From NCBI GenBank assembly GCA_030704615.1, contig CM060734.1, positions 25,728,001 to 25,792,000 of the forward strand: 64,000 nucleotides of DNA. Reading direction: 5' to 3'. Every line of letters begins with the position of its first letter. The stretch's first letter is position 1. The DNA comes from Takakia lepidozioides. Lineage: Eukaryota; Streptophyta; Takakiopsida; Takakiales; Takakiaceae. Of this stretch, positions 9,743 through 21,743 are shown one piece after another. The notes under the pieces were generated by a model that was not told the DNA's origin, ran no database searches, and was given only the letters and a program-made list of their open reading frames with translations. The position numbers and the translations under genes are program-made.

Positions 9743-12700
9743 AGTGACGATGAGCCCGACACGCTGGTGGTATCATCGACAGCTCCAACTGGTCGAGCAG
9801 TGACTCCAAAAGCCGCTACTCATTGCATGTTTGGATCGCCCAACTTGGGGCGGGAGGGCAAACTAAAACCTTTTGTTGGTGGACGGGAGGACCTGCAGCG
9901 AGAGTACGACAGAATAGACATTGGGGAGGTTGGTGCAGGCGGCATGGCACGTGAAGGGCGTCGGATGAGGATAGCAGATCCGGCAATGGAGGATGTTGAT
10001 GCACATGCAGTAGGGCCTGCCCACGCAAAGAAGAAGAAGAAAGCCAAGCACATGCAATCCCCGGCGAGAGAGCCGTCACGGGCTCCGGAGGGGGGAGTGA
10101 GCAGGGCGCGCGAGGGTGTCAGTTCGCCTCAATAAAAGGTGGTCGTCCTGGAGGCCTCCCTTGCTTCTACCCCTAGTAAGAAACAGAAGGCCCGTGAGAG
10201 GGCAAAAGAGAGGGTAAAAGAACAGGCGAGACAGAAGGCTAGCCAGAAGGCAAGAGAAAAGGCCACTGAAGAGGCCAGGGGTGTCGAAATGACAGATGCC
10301 CATGTAAGCGAGGGACGCACAGAGACGGTGGATCCCTCCAAGACACCACAAAAAGGCAGTAACACACCGCTTACACCATCGCAGGCAGGAGCAGCCCCTG
10401 CAATTACCCATACGGTGGAGACTGGAGGAGGTGAAAGAACACCACAAAGAGCACGGATTGTGCAAGTTCGAGGTGAAGCCGGGGAGAGGGCAGTAGACGG
10501 AGAGAGTGCACCAGGTGCTTCCGCCGGAGGATGACCATGTTGAGGACGACGAGAGGGAGCTTTCTGACCAGGATGACATCCTCCCGGACATCCCCAGGCC
10601 CCAAACCCAAAGCATACAGGCTGGGATTTGGCGGTCTGGGTGGGCTGCCGGAGAACCCCCCTGCAACAGACGTCATGTCGGCGGCGGATATGAAGTTGGC
10701 CACTGCCAAGATGTTGGAGGCAACCCACAGCAACATTGGCAGGGTCCTGGGGGGCATGGTGTACCCGGCCAAGCTTCAGATTCCCCTTTGCCGCTTGGTT
10801 TCATTGTAGGTGGTGAGACCTGCCCTCCCAGGCGATATCGACAAGCTGAAATTCTCTTTCTGGGAGGGATATCGAATGGGGTCTGCCGCGTTTTACGTTT
10901 CCATGGAGAACGACCATGGAGCTTCTCGTGCCCACACTTCCGATGAGGTGGACAAATGGGGTCCCGATTAGCAAAGGCGAAATGAGGAGTTCGAGAGATT
11001 GATTGCTACTGATCCTCTTTTCTAGCACTTGTCCGGAAAGATGTTTTACATGTGGAACGACAATCATCGCCTCCTGGCATGGATGGAGTACATAGCCAAG
11101 CCCACCCCAACAACCTGGATTGACATTTCGCCGTGGAGTGTGTTGTGCTCAAGGTTGCGGGGCCCAAAGATCGTAGTCTTCTCAAAGCGGCAATGACAGA
11201 CATCAACTCGTAAGTTACAATGCTTCTTGCTTTGGAACTTTGAATTTGAAACAGTCATTTCATTGCCAATCGTCATATTTGTTGCAAATTATCATTTCTG
11301 TATTGTTTAATGGAAATGTGGCATTGCAGGGTGACTGAGAATGCCTTCATTGCCACCAACTTGTCCCATATACTCTTCCGAGTGAAGGATGTCGGGAAGC
11401 AGGGGGTGCAAGAGTTTGCCAATTCGCTTAGTGCCGAATTCCTGCGCAAGTCGGAGGCAAAGGCAGACAGAACCTGGTATAGGCTGAGCATGGATGCCAT
11501 GGTGGACTACATATTTCGGGTAAAGCTCCTCACTGTTTTGTTGAGCTAATATGTCTCTCCTCCCCCAATAGAAGAAAAAGTGTTGAGCAGGATCTCTAAT
11601 CTTATGTGCGCATTCTTGACAGATGAAAATTCAGCAAGATTTGGCACATGCGCGGAGGTTCTACATGGAGTCAGAGGAGAAAAAACTAACCCTCCCGGCA
11701 CTAGAATCGTATCTCAAAGCTGCGGAGGCGAAGGCCCGCATCAAGTACAAGTCGCGGATGGTAAAGTACGTGGCCATAGCTGATCCCGCCCTTGGTGCCG
11801 ATTTTCTGGTGGAGGTGGGGAAGCACTACTCCCACGCTTTGAAGCCCATGATGACTCTTAACCAAATTGTAGTGGCAGCAATTCGTTTTTGTGATGTTTG
11901 GCGCTTACTAATATGTTGGGTGGTTGGACAGACCCGGTGGCTCCAAATCTGGAATGGTTCCCAAAGTACAAGGGACATGTGGAGCTTCCCCAAACCCGAC
12001 AAATTGTCCGACCCCACATGTGGATGAACCGCATGACATGGTGGTTTCAGGTACTTTACCACGCTTCATTTGGGGCGTCTACTCTTGTATCGGATGGATT
12101 TATTGTATTTTTTGAGGAAAGCGGTCTGATGGAGAATCTCCACAGGTGACGACGAATGCGCAAGAGCAGCTTGACACACAAGCACATCAGTTCAAGCTGG
12201 AGATTTCTGGTGAAGCAGAGAGCCTACGGGACTATGTGACGAGGTACTTTCTGCTCTACAAAACCGACCTATTCTTTCGAGAGATACCCCATGCCCGCCG
12301 GAGCCACGAGTTCACCGACCAGCCGAACGCGGACAAAGTGGCAATGCGCCTTCTGTACAGGTACATATGCTGTGCCTTTCTTTTTAGTCCCAACATTTCG
12401 AGGATGTAAGAGGCCTTATGTGGCGCATGAAAAATAGTTTTGGTCCTTGGAAAAATGGCGCCAAATTGGGCCCTGGGGGGCTGTCCAAGGGGGTGGCTGG
12501 CACTCAGTCTGGAAATTCGGCGCCATTTTTCCAGTTGCAGGCCCAGTCAGATCTGGGACTTAGCCATTCTCGGCCCCAACCTGGGAAAATGGCGCCAAAT
12601 TTCCAGTTCAGGGCCCCGAAAATGGCTAAGTCCCTGGGGTGGCTGGCACCGAAATTGGAAATTCGGCGCCATTTTTCCAGTTCCGGGCCCAGTCAGTTCT

Positions 12701-15124
12701 GGGACTTAGCCATTTTCGGGCCCAACCAGGGAAAATGGCGCCAAATTTCCAGTGCACGGCCCCAAAAATGGCTAAGTCCCTTTAGAGGCAGGCACCTCAA
12801 CTGGAAATTCGGCGCCATTTTTCCAGTTCCGGGCCCAGTGGGTTTTGGGACTTAGGCATTTTCGGCCCCAACCTGGGAAAATGGCGCCGGTTTTCCAGTG
12901 CAGGGCCCCGAAAATGGCTAAGTCCCTAGTGTGGCTGGCACCGAAACTGGAAATTCGGTGCCATTTTTCCAGTTCCGGGCCTAGTCATTTTCATTCCCTA
13001 AAATTTACCTCGTTCCCGGGACCTCATTATGTGTGTTTCTTGAATGCAGGTACTGCAAGTTCTCCCTTTTGGATAAAGGACATCTGTCCTTCGAGCCGCC
13101 ATTCTTCCTCGCATGGAGGATCCCTAGGGCTGACTCCATGTACACTGACGTTATCGTGAAGGAGTGGCATCTGGAACATTTGCGCGACTGCCCTTGGTAT
13201 GTGGACCTTTTGCCCGGCTCGCTCGACCCATCCGAGTTTCAATTGAAGCTGGATACTGAGGCTCGACGAAACCGGGCTCCGCTGCCTCCGCTGGGTCCAA
13301 AGGAGGCGAGAGCGCTTGCCCAGTCTAGGAAAGCGGCAGAGCTTGCTCAGGTAGGTATTCAAGAGAAATTGAATGAGAAGAATAAAGGACAAAAGAAAAG
13401 GACACGGAAACAGGGGAGTACAGTAACCCCCAAAAAATAGAAAACCACCGGGGCACCAGAGGAGGCGCAAGAGGGGCCCCAAGGGAGTGACTCCAACGAC
13501 CACTTTGTGCAAGGTCCTGCGACTGCTGCTGCTGGTACCAAGTCACCGGTCGTCCGGGTTCCCAAGTCAGTTCGGACTGGGACTGGCTCTGCCAAGAAGT
13601 TGGCATTTGAGGGCGAGCCTACACGGCGGTATTCGGCGGTGACGTTTCCGAAGAGGCCAAAGCTAGAACCCCCAACCATCATCCAATGTGTCAATGAGAG
13701 CTTCCTTGACGCTCTGGTTGCTAGGGCGAAGAAGGTGGCACACAACAAGTCTGTGGAGGAGCAGAAGGGGAAAGCCAAGAAGAGGGCTCCCAGTACAGAG
13801 CCTAAAGACACCCCTGGTTTCGAATCCATGATGGAATTCTTCACGGCTGTGAGCACGGATTGCAAGAGCACTCGGGGGGGGGGGGGGGTTTGAGGTGGAG
13901 AGAGCCTGCGATATGATTCTCCTCAATATTCCAGATGGGGAGCTGCTGGAGGGCCTGGATGGTGTGCCCATCTGGAACAGGTTTACTGAGGACTACTGGA
14001 GAGCCGGGTTTGGGCTGGCGGGGATGCCTCTAGATGACGGTGGATGTATGGTGGTCCTTGCCATACAAGGACGTTGTGGACCCTGTTACCTACGATGTGC
14101 TCTACAACTATGTGCCCCACTCCAGTATGCCAAAGAACACAAAGACAGGCAAACCGTGGCGGTACAGCTGGACCCGGAGCCCTGCTTTCATCCAAACCCT
14201 CATGGAGACGTGCTCAGATGTCCAAGGGCGGATTCTTGACCTCACATGCGGCACGGGTAAGCCTTCACGTGCACATTTTGTCCCTTGGCCCGATTGCAAT
14301 TGCATGCCGCATGCTACTAACCGCCCGTTTTGTCCCTCAGGTGCTTCAATGTGGGCAGGGACGTTGCCCGACATGCATGTCTTCGCCTTCGAGCCAGATA
14401 CTGCCCTCCACAACTCCGAACTTGCAGCGGCTGAATGTCTGCCAAAAGAGGAAGAGGCATCCTCGGAGGATGAGGAAGAATCCGACAAGGAGCAGGGGGA
14501 GGTACAAGTTGGGATCGAGGCTGAGGAGCCCCCGGTTTACGAGTGAGTGGTCGCATTGTAAGTTGCCTCCTGATTTCGTGAGGCACCTCCCTTCGCTTTC
14601 TTATTTCATTGAAAGACCCTTTTTTGCTTCTGCTGGTATTGACATTCTTAAAGTGGATTTGTTCTTACTGCAGGATGCCAAGTACTGCAGGAGGGACGTC
14701 TACACCGCAGTTCATGGGCAGGAGGAACGTGCCCTTTTTTGCCAGGGGGGATTTCATGCCTAGTCCAGAAAGGGACTACATCCTTCTTACTTATGCTGCC
14801 CGGCTTGCTTCAGTGTCCATTAGGAGGTCTTCCGAACCTAGTCGTGTACAACAGATTTTAGACGAGACAAGCCTCAAGAAAATGGAGATGAGGGAGGAGC
14901 CAACAGCTATTAGAGCCCGTCAGGCTTGTAGATTTGTCTTGGATTCTGCTGAGGAAAGTGGGGGAGAAGAGGCAGAAGATTCCCAGGAGGTGAGGTGGAC
15001 AGTCCCCCAAGGAGAGGACGGAAGTTTTGAGAGGCATAGTAGAACTGATGCATCACAGAACTCGGAGGATGGGGGGGATAAGGGGGAAGGCGGGGCAAGT
15101 TCCTCGGAGGGTGTAGGAGAGTAG
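9743..15124 (+). pseudogene. ParB-like / beta-class methyltransferase-like gene, MULE-A copy (degenerate)
   Basis: Exons predicted by GT-AG sites and homology to the MULE-B copy: about 9743-11209 (with frameshifts), 11330-11519, 11623 to about 11885, 11932-12050, 12146-12360, 13050-14256, 14341-14542, 14674-15124. The first block is Lys/Arg-rich, then carries HSNIGRVLGGMVYP and a ParB-like motif changed to NDNHR (11056-11070) with stops nearby. The late exons hold ILLNIPDG, a hydrophobic strand GGCMVVLA, SPAFIQTLMET and GRILDLTCGTG|ASMWAG. That is the motif IV then X-I order of beta-class N4/N6 DNA methyltransferases. About 100 residues between IV and X are lost relative to MULE-B. Many stops and shifts make it non-functional. 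The splice through GTG|GASMW has the same phase as in MULE-B. Confidence 0.65.
12430..12990. repeat. CGGCGCCG motif cluster A3 inside an intron
   Basis: It lies in the intron 12361-13049. Eight sites spaced about 72 bases alternate between AAATTCGGCGCCATTTTTCC and its inverted form AAAATGGCGCCAAATTTCC. One core is GGTGCC. Pairs make a unit of about 145 bases repeated more than three times. Confidence 0.9.
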
Positions 15125-15187
15125 TGCCCATTCCGGCTATGACAGTTACGACACACTTGTATAGATGTGGCTTGCCACAAAATTTGC

Positions 15188-15193
15188 AATAAA
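15188..15193 (+). terminator. Polyadenylation signal, MULE-A plus-strand gene
   Basis: AATAAA 64 bases after the TAG of the last exon, followed by T-rich DNA. Confidence 0.55.
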
Positions 15194-15318
15194 ATGTTGC
15201 ATTTCATTGCTATGACGAGTCCACTGGTGCCAAATTCCAACTTGATATGACCTTATTTCCGTGCCTCCTAACCTTATTTCCGTGGACAAACAATGGTCCG
15301 CTCATGTTTTTTTTTTTT

Positions 15319-15356
15319 TCCGCTCATGCTCATGCCGCTCATGAAATAGCAACCCC
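15319..15356 (-). repeat. MULE-A right terminal inverted repeat
   Basis: Read on the minus strand it begins GGGGTTGCTATTTCATGAGC and continues with GGCATGAGCATGAGCGG. It is preceded internally by a run of T. Confidence 0.85.
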
Positions 15357-15365
15357 CCAGAAAGA
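15357..15365 (+). repeat. Target-site duplication, right of MULE-A
   Basis: CCAGAAAGA is the partner of 3287-3295. The gag frame resumes directly after it. Confidence 0.75.
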
Positions 15366-16929
15366 CCAGCACCTGTCAAAGGGCAGGGTGTAGGGCCACA
15401 GATGGCGGTACCTCCAACACGGGCAAAGCCACCTTTTCCAATATATGCAGGAAAAAAGGATCCTGGTGTACACATCAGCCAAATTGAGCACATGTGTATT
15501 GTGAACAATGAGAATGGCGATGATGCCAAAATGAGACTGTTTCTTTGTTCACTTATCAAGAAAGCAAGTGAATGGTATGCAAGATTTCCTAATAATTATT
15601 TTCTAATCTGGAATGGCCTTAGTACAGCATTCCGAAACAAGTTCAGGATAAGCAAAACTGAGGATGAAGTATATGGGAGTTTACAACAGTTGAGGCAAAT
15701 GAAGCATGAAGCTGTTGAAGAATATATGGAGAAAATGGAGTTAATGATGAAAAAGCTGGCTGCGGTACCAGCACCAGGATTACAGAAGACTTGGTGTGTG
15801 AGTGGACTAAGACCTGAATTACAAAAGAAAGTGGATATGCTACCTCATAATACAGTGGATGAGGCATTCGAAACAGCCAACAAAATTGAGCAATTGAGAA
15901 TGCTCAGGAGAGATAAAAGGGATGATGAGGACTCTGAAGAGGAGTCAGATGAGGAAGAAAAACAAGAGCTAAGAAGGAAAAGTTGAAGAGGGACAACTAT
16001 GAAAAAAGATTGGAAGAAATCTTGAAAAAATACGCCACAGAGGCTGCAACACATTGGAGGAAGGGTGTTTGGTGTGCAAAGTGCCAAAATGAAGGCCATA
16101 CCACAGTTGAATGCCACATGAAGGAGAAACACTGTACTATCTGTAAAATGGATAACCATTCTACTGAGAATTGTATTACAATAGAATGACAGCTACAAGA
16201 GAACCTAGGCAAGTGAGGGTGCATCAAATGCAACCCCAGCCAAGAAGAAACAATGACCAGGACCACTATGGTAGGCCTAGTGGGTATAACAATGGTATGG
16301 TAGGAAGAGGTAATCCAAGAGGGAATTACCAAGGCAATCCCAGAGGCAGCTATCAAGGTAATCCAAGGGGTAGTTACCAGCCAGGGAATCAGGATTATAG
16401 AAATAATCCCAAAATAGACCAAGGGCGAGGACCCAATGGTGAAAAATTGTATTACTATTGTAACCAGGCAGGACATCGCAAAGCAGCCTGTCCATTTTGG
16501 ATCAGGCACCAGAATGAGATGAGAGCTTCTGTGAATGAAGGCCTAGTAGTGGCAACTCACATGGTTATGCCATGTTTTGTACCAGAAGTAAGTACAATGA
16601 TAGTTACCAGAAGCAAAGCTAAACTAATACCTCCAGTGGATGAGGAAGAAGATGTTAATGAAGATGGCAGTGATGTGCCTGAAGATGATGAGGCTTGGAG
16701 AGATGAGAAGGAACTGCACAAGGATGTGGCTGATACCATAAGGGAAATGCAGAAGGATACTGATATCCCTATGGCAAATTCTTCTGACTCTGAAAGAGAA
16801 GATGAAGAAGGTGAAGAGGAAGTGAAGCAAGAGGCTTCACAGGTGCAGGATAATGAAGAGACTTTGGCTGAAGTAATATGTCAGTCCAAAGCTGAGATTA
16901 CAGCTATTGACTATGACACCCCATTGTAG
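15366..16929 (+). pseudogene. Gag capsid and nucleocapsid, family A copy 1 (3' part of split gene)
   Basis: The frame resumes after MULE-A with PAPVKGQGVGPQMAVPP. The capsid domain has the Retrotrans_gag pattern (KASEWYARF, then VEEYMEKMELMMKKL and GLRPELQKKVDMLP). A short deletion near 15980 shifts the frame relative to copy 2. Two CCHC knuckles follow (CAKCQNEGHTTVEC, CTICKMDNHSTENC), then a Gly/Asn/Arg-rich NPRGNYQ repeat, a third knuckle (CYYCNQAGHRKAAC) and an acidic tail. Three knuckles fit an RNA-binding nucleocapsid. Copy 2 carries the same domains at 59376-60966. Confidence 0.85.
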
Positions 16930-18974
16930 ACACAGGTTGTATCAAGCAATCAATCAGATTGCTCATGTGATAGAGAACACAGACTTGAACAGCAAGATGA
17001 CAAGTTATAATGTGAAGTCTGAAGGGCGAGAAACGGTCATGAACTTCGATGATTCCATGCCAGTAATCCAATTGAGAATTGGAAGCACAGACTTGACTGA
17101 TGTACTGATAGATGGGGGCTCAGGAGTGAATATCATGACCGACCAATTAAGGCATACCATTCACAATAATAGTGGCAGATCAAAGGAGTGTACAACCATT
17201 AGGCTTGATAAGAGGAGTAAAGATACAGATTCAGAAGATGATCTTTAAGATTTGTTGAAAATGGATCATGTCATGGAAGCTTACTCCTTATTGCTGGGTC
17301 GACCATGGTTGAAACAGGCCAGGGTATTCCATGACTGGAATTCCCAGTTACTGATTGTGCATGATGGGAAGCACAAGATACAGATCACCACTAAGAAATC
17401 TGGTAGGCTACCAGTTACTCGGAGACCTCGTAGAGTCAGAGAGTATGACTGGAGGGGAGGGCTTGATGAGGAGCAGAAAGCTACTATATTTGCTGCACAC
17501 CGAGAGTGGGAGCAGGTTGCAGAAATGCAACTGGGAGGCCTGAGGTGCTTTAAGGGTAGCAATGATCTATGCAGTCAAGAAATTCAGGCATTATCTACTT
17601 GGAAGGAAGTTTATGTTTTATGTGGATCATCAGGCTTTGATTTATCTGGTGAACAAGCCTTTGATAAGTGGCAGGATAGCAAGATGGTTGATTATCTTGC
17701 ACGAGTTTGAATTCGAAGTTGTTTACAAGCCTGGATGTTTGCATCTTGTGGCAGATCACTTGTCACGCCTTTCAACAGGAGAACCCGCCACAGGAGTAGA
17801 CGATCAACTGTTTGATGCGAGTTTATTTGCAGTGGAAGTGTAGGGAGCAGATGATTGGTTAGATTGGCAGTGGCCAATCAGATACTACTTTACTCATGGT
17901 CAGTGCCCATCCAGTTATGGGAAGGAGCAGAGGAAAAAAATAGCTATCAAGGCATTACCATACACTATGATAGGTGGAAGATTGTATAAGCTAGGACCTG
18001 ATGGAGTTCTTAAACGATGCTTGTACCACCATGAGGTAAATAAAGTTTTGGAAGAAGTTCATAAGGGAGTGGCTGGAGGCCATTTTGGAGAGGAGACTAC
18101 CAGTAGGAAAATACTATTTGTATGTTACTAGTGGCCTACTTTGTTCAAGGATGTACATAAGTATTGCAAGAGTAGTGATGAGTATCAGAGGCTAAGACCG
18201 TTGCAAAGATCTGGGAAGATGGCTTTGCATCCTACGATGCCTACTGAACCATTCCAGAAATGGGGATTAGACTTTGTTGGACCTATTAATCCACCAGCCA
18301 GGAATACACAGAACAAGTATATAATCACAGCCACTGATTATACCACAAAATGGGGGGAAGCTAAGGCTTTGAGGGACAACACAGCTAAGTCCACAGCAAG
18401 GTTCCTGTATGAGAACATACTTACAAGATTTGGCTGTCCCCTGGAATTTATAAGTGACCAGGGAAGTCATTTCATTAATGAGACCATAGAACTATTGACT
18501 AAATAGTTCATGATTGTGCACAAGAAGAGTACAACCTATTATCCATAGGGTAATGGGCAGGCAGATGCCACCAACAAAATACTATGTACTATTTTGGCTA
18601 AGATAGTCAATGCAAACAAAACGGATTGGGATACAAAGCTGCTGACAGCTTTGTGGTCATACAAGACTTCATATAAAGTCACCACTAAGTATACACCATT
18701 CCAATTAGTTTATGGTATGGAAGCTTTACTTCCAGTGGAATTCTTGTTACCTACCATGAAAACTGAATGGGGAAGGAGAATGGAATTGGAGGATTCAATT
18801 AAAGTCAGGAAACATGAATTATATCATGTGGAAGAAGTACGTGCGGATGCAGCAGATAACATGACCAGAATTCAGATGAAGAGGAAGGATCAATTTGATG
18901 AAGGTAAATTGAAAACTTTTAAGACGGACGATTTGGTACCGTGGTTGCAGAAGAAAGGAAAGATCAAAGCTTAA
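16930..18974 (+). pseudogene. Pol remnant, family A copy 1: protease, RNase H end, integrase
   Basis: The aspartic protease is clear (DVLIDGGSGVNIM near 17097-17140), followed by SLLLGRPWLKQA. Near 17550 the sequence jumps from the linker directly to the RNase H C-terminus (YVDHQALIYLVNKP, then VADHLSRL), so the whole reverse transcriptase present in copy 2 (61590-62990) is missing. The integrase has a zinc-binding remnant, GLDFVGPIN, FISDQGSHF and GNGQADATNK, in which the usual Glu of the third catalytic position is Asp. In-frame stops at about 18130, 18504 and 18547 break it. It cannot be functional. Confidence 0.85.
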
Positions 18975-19014
18975 GCTTAAGTCACCATGGAAATGACCTT
19001 ATGTTATACAGAAG

Positions 19015-20141
19015 ATGTATGATAACAACACAGCCATGTTACAAACCATTAACAAAGAGATGGTTGGAAGAGTGAATGCCAATAAGTTGAAGGGATACTG
19101 TGGTATCCATGACAAACCATTGCAGCATGATTTGCATATTGAAACACAAAAACAGTCACGGGCTGTACCGGTGATACCAACGGAGCATGAAGCACTTGTC
19201 GTAAAGCCGAATGTGTATGGCCATAGCAGAGAACACAGGTGTTCACACAGCCATCACAGCCCACCACAGCCTATTACAACATATCACAGCTTATCACAGC
19301 CCAACACAGGCAACACAGCTACACAGGTTGCACAGTCCATAGGGGCAGTGACAGATGGACACAAGTTAACATCAGTTAAATGGCCGGTAAGTATAAAGAC
19401 AGTTTGGAAGTCAAACTCGGAGAATGTGTCACGTGGACAGAGGGAGACGGGAGAGTGTTTGAATTCAAACACGTGGCCTAAGGGGCAAAACACTCTGCAT
19501 TGCATGTACTGCAATAACGGGTGCCATCACACAAGAAGACAAATAGGGCCGTCAAAATACCTACCCGGTACATCAGCCCAAACTTATTATGAACCCATTA
19601 ATGCATCAAGAAGACAGGTAACGGAACCCTTTACGCGTCCGACAAAGGGGAACATTTGCCACATATGCAATCCTAATGGTCATTCCAAGATGGAATGTGA
19701 ACAGATTAAAGTAAAAATGAGAAGTTACCTAATGAGGCAACGGCCAATCAGCAACGTGAATTTTTGCAAGAGACTCCATTCAAGAAACAAGAACAAGAAA
19801 CTAAGAAGATTATGAACGGAAGAATGGGTGTTATTCCGGATAACCAGTGTCTCGACAGGAGGGGCAATCAAAGCTATAGCTTTGTAGCTATGGCGGATAT
19901 CACGGACTATACACTAGCTCTAATTCTTACGCAGTGGCGCAAGGAAGGACAGGTCAAAAGTACTTTTTCTCTCACTCACTATTTGCAAGCCCCGCAGACT
20001 TACACCCACTTGCCTGTTCCATTCTGTGCTAATCACACTTTCATGCTATACGCATTACAAACGGATTTATGGATCACAGCAGTCATGATGGGATCATTTG
20101 AGAAGTTCAAACTCAATGGGCAAGAATTACAACTGCGGTGA
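19015..20141 (+). CDS. ORFs of unknown role downstream of integrase, family A copy 1
   Basis: A frame of 266 codons (19015-19815) and an overlapping one of about 125 codons (19764-20141). The first holds a CCHC-like knuckle (CHICNPNGHSKMEC) and a Cys/His cluster (HCMYCNNGCHH), with a Ser/Thr/Pro/His-rich middle made partly of CACAGCC units. The second has no motif I know. Tat-lineage elements can carry genes after integrase, but a separate element fragment is equally possible. Confidence 0.4.
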
Positions 20142-21240
20142 TTCACCGAGAAAATTATCTAGGCTATATCTTGGTTAAATTGCATCAGTAACAAGGTGGA
20201 CACTATAGTGCTCTGTAGAGTAACAAGGATGACACATTACATCAGTCTGGTATGTTTGATGATTGCAAGTATGCCTATAAAAGCATGATGGTTCTGTGCA
20301 GGTGGTTTTGGGGGGAATCATGGGCACGACCCGCACATTATCTACACCCTCAATGCAGTACACATATTGGCGATGTTCGACAAACTTCACGTAGTTGATG
20401 TGGACATAATTGCTTCATGTATCTTTCCCATTTTGACTCTGGATATGGTGCATCTGTAGGGTTGGGCACGACGAGTTTTCCATTTTTGGCCCAAAATAGG
20501 AAATGAAATCTGGGATATCCTCTTTTAATAACAAAGATGACACTGAGAGATATGAAGAGGAAGGGGCCAGGGCAAGCATGATTCCAGACCAGGTTCAAAA
20601 CTTGTCATCAAGATTAATACAAATCTCGTAATTATCACTTCCTTGATTCAGATGGGCATAGATAAGGAAGATGGATCTTTCGTAGGTAATGAATGGGGAG
20701 AGATTGACACCCGGTATGCACTCCCTTCAGCCTCAGGTGCTTCCACTGCTCTTTACATTTCTAGCTAAAATATGTTCTATTCCAGTTTGGTACTTATAAA
20801 AGATGGATATTTTTTAACTAGCTTGGGTTGAACTTTTTAAAACTTGGTTCGCTGCATGTGAATGCCAAACCAGGAACATAGACTAGTCCGAGACACTGGG
20901 AGGGAGATCCTACCATTATTGTTCAGTTTCTTTCATATGATTTGGTTGCTTGGGCCTATCCTGTAGAGAACAGATTCAGGGCCTCAAATTACAAGGAATC
21001 CCCTACCTTCCACCATTAAAGGTTACTTTGGTTCAACTGAGGTGTGGACTGTAATACATACTGGCATGAGCACCTAGCTGATACATGGAAATCAAAACAT
21101 GTACTAGTGCCCAGGTTGAATAGGCTAAGAGTCCTCAGTTCACAGGAACTAGTGTGATAAGTTTGGTTGGGGTGCTTGCTGGAAGAATTATAGGTTGTCA
21201 TTGCAGCAAGGCAAGGATGTATGCATGATTTGTGTAGAGT
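20142..21240. other. No gene recognised
   Basis: AT-rich DNA without a coding frame, repeat or RNA gene that I can support. Probably decayed element sequence; no 3' LTR of family A was found here. Confidence 0.4.
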
Positions 21241-21392
21241 CATGGATAGCTGAAGGAGCAAGGAGATAGTATTAGTCCAGATTCATCCAAGAGGGTCAGA
21301 TTTCAAGCACAAGATTACCTATGATTGTCTATGGACGGATAGCTACAAAAAACCTGCAGCAATTGCATAATGGATAAAATCAGGCACTGCTA
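21241..21392 (+). repeat. Diverged duplicate of the PPR gene's upstream segment
   Basis: Shares long stretches (AGCTGAAGGAGCA, ATTCATCCAAGAGGGTCAGA, GATAAAATCAGGCAC) with 25772-25950, in the same order and orientation. The PPR coding part does not follow here. Confidence 0.75.
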
Positions 21393-21561
21393 ATGAAGAC
21401 ATCTTCTTCAGCACATTTCACCTTATTTTTCCCTCTTATCATAATCGGCCCTAATTTCCATGTTGGGCTGAGCACCCAGTATGTGATGAGTGCTATCAGT
21501 GACGAGTGTGTGAAAGGCGTGCATTTGCCGGGCTGGTGCCAATCAAAGACTTTTTATGAAA

Positions 21562-21743
21562 TACCAAATGCCCATGTAATCAACTATCGTCTACAACCCT
21601 CGACACATCATCTACAACCCCCACTAAATCAACGGTTGTGCTTGTACAACCACTAGTTGTTGTAGATGATTTATTGATGGTTGATTTAATGGGCAAATAG
21701 TTAATGGGCAAATAGTATACGTAGGTGTACCAAATGCCCATGT
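21562..21743. repeat. Small insertion flanked by 16-base direct repeats
   Basis: TACCAAATGCCCATGT occurs at 21562-21577 and 21728-21743. The 150 bases between contain inverted segments (TCATCTACAAC against GTTGTAGATGA). This fits a small non-autonomous element with its target duplication. Confidence 0.55.

Larger units (their letters stand above)
3296..15356. mobile_element. MULE-A: Mutator-like transposon with transposase and ParB/methyltransferase-like gene
   Basis: A 12-kb insertion in the family A gag. Its ends are inverted: GAGGTTAGCTATTTCATGAG on the left and GGGGTTGCTATTTCATGAGC when the right end is read on the other strand. It is flanked by imperfect 9-base duplications at 3287-3295 and 15357-15365, which fits Mutator superfamily transposition. 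Inside are a minus-strand SWIM-finger transposase (4121-7161), a plus-strand multi-exon gene (9743-15124), a long palindrome array between them, and two further clusters of the same motif. Both genes are broken. It lacks the third ORF found in MULE-B. Confidence 0.9.
887..20141 (+). mobile_element. Ty3/gypsy element, family A copy 1 (interrupted, no reverse transcriptase)
   Basis: Order on the plus strand: 5' LTR, primer-binding site, an extra ORF, gag, zinc knuckles, aspartic protease, RNase H remnant, integrase, then ORFs of unknown role. It matches copy 2 (57096-63355) almost throughout. The gag is split by MULE-A (3296-15356) and the whole reverse transcriptase is missing at about 17550. 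No 3' LTR is recognisable before 21 kb, so the right end is uncertain. The extra ORF before gag and the protease and RT style (read from copy 2) suggest the Tat/Ogre side of non-chromoviral Ty3 elements. Stops in integrase make it non-autonomous. Confidence 0.85.

Noticed and set aside
12418-12855. Frames with GKMAPNFQ and LEIRRHFSS repeats
   Set aside because: They lie within an intron and consist of motif cluster A3.
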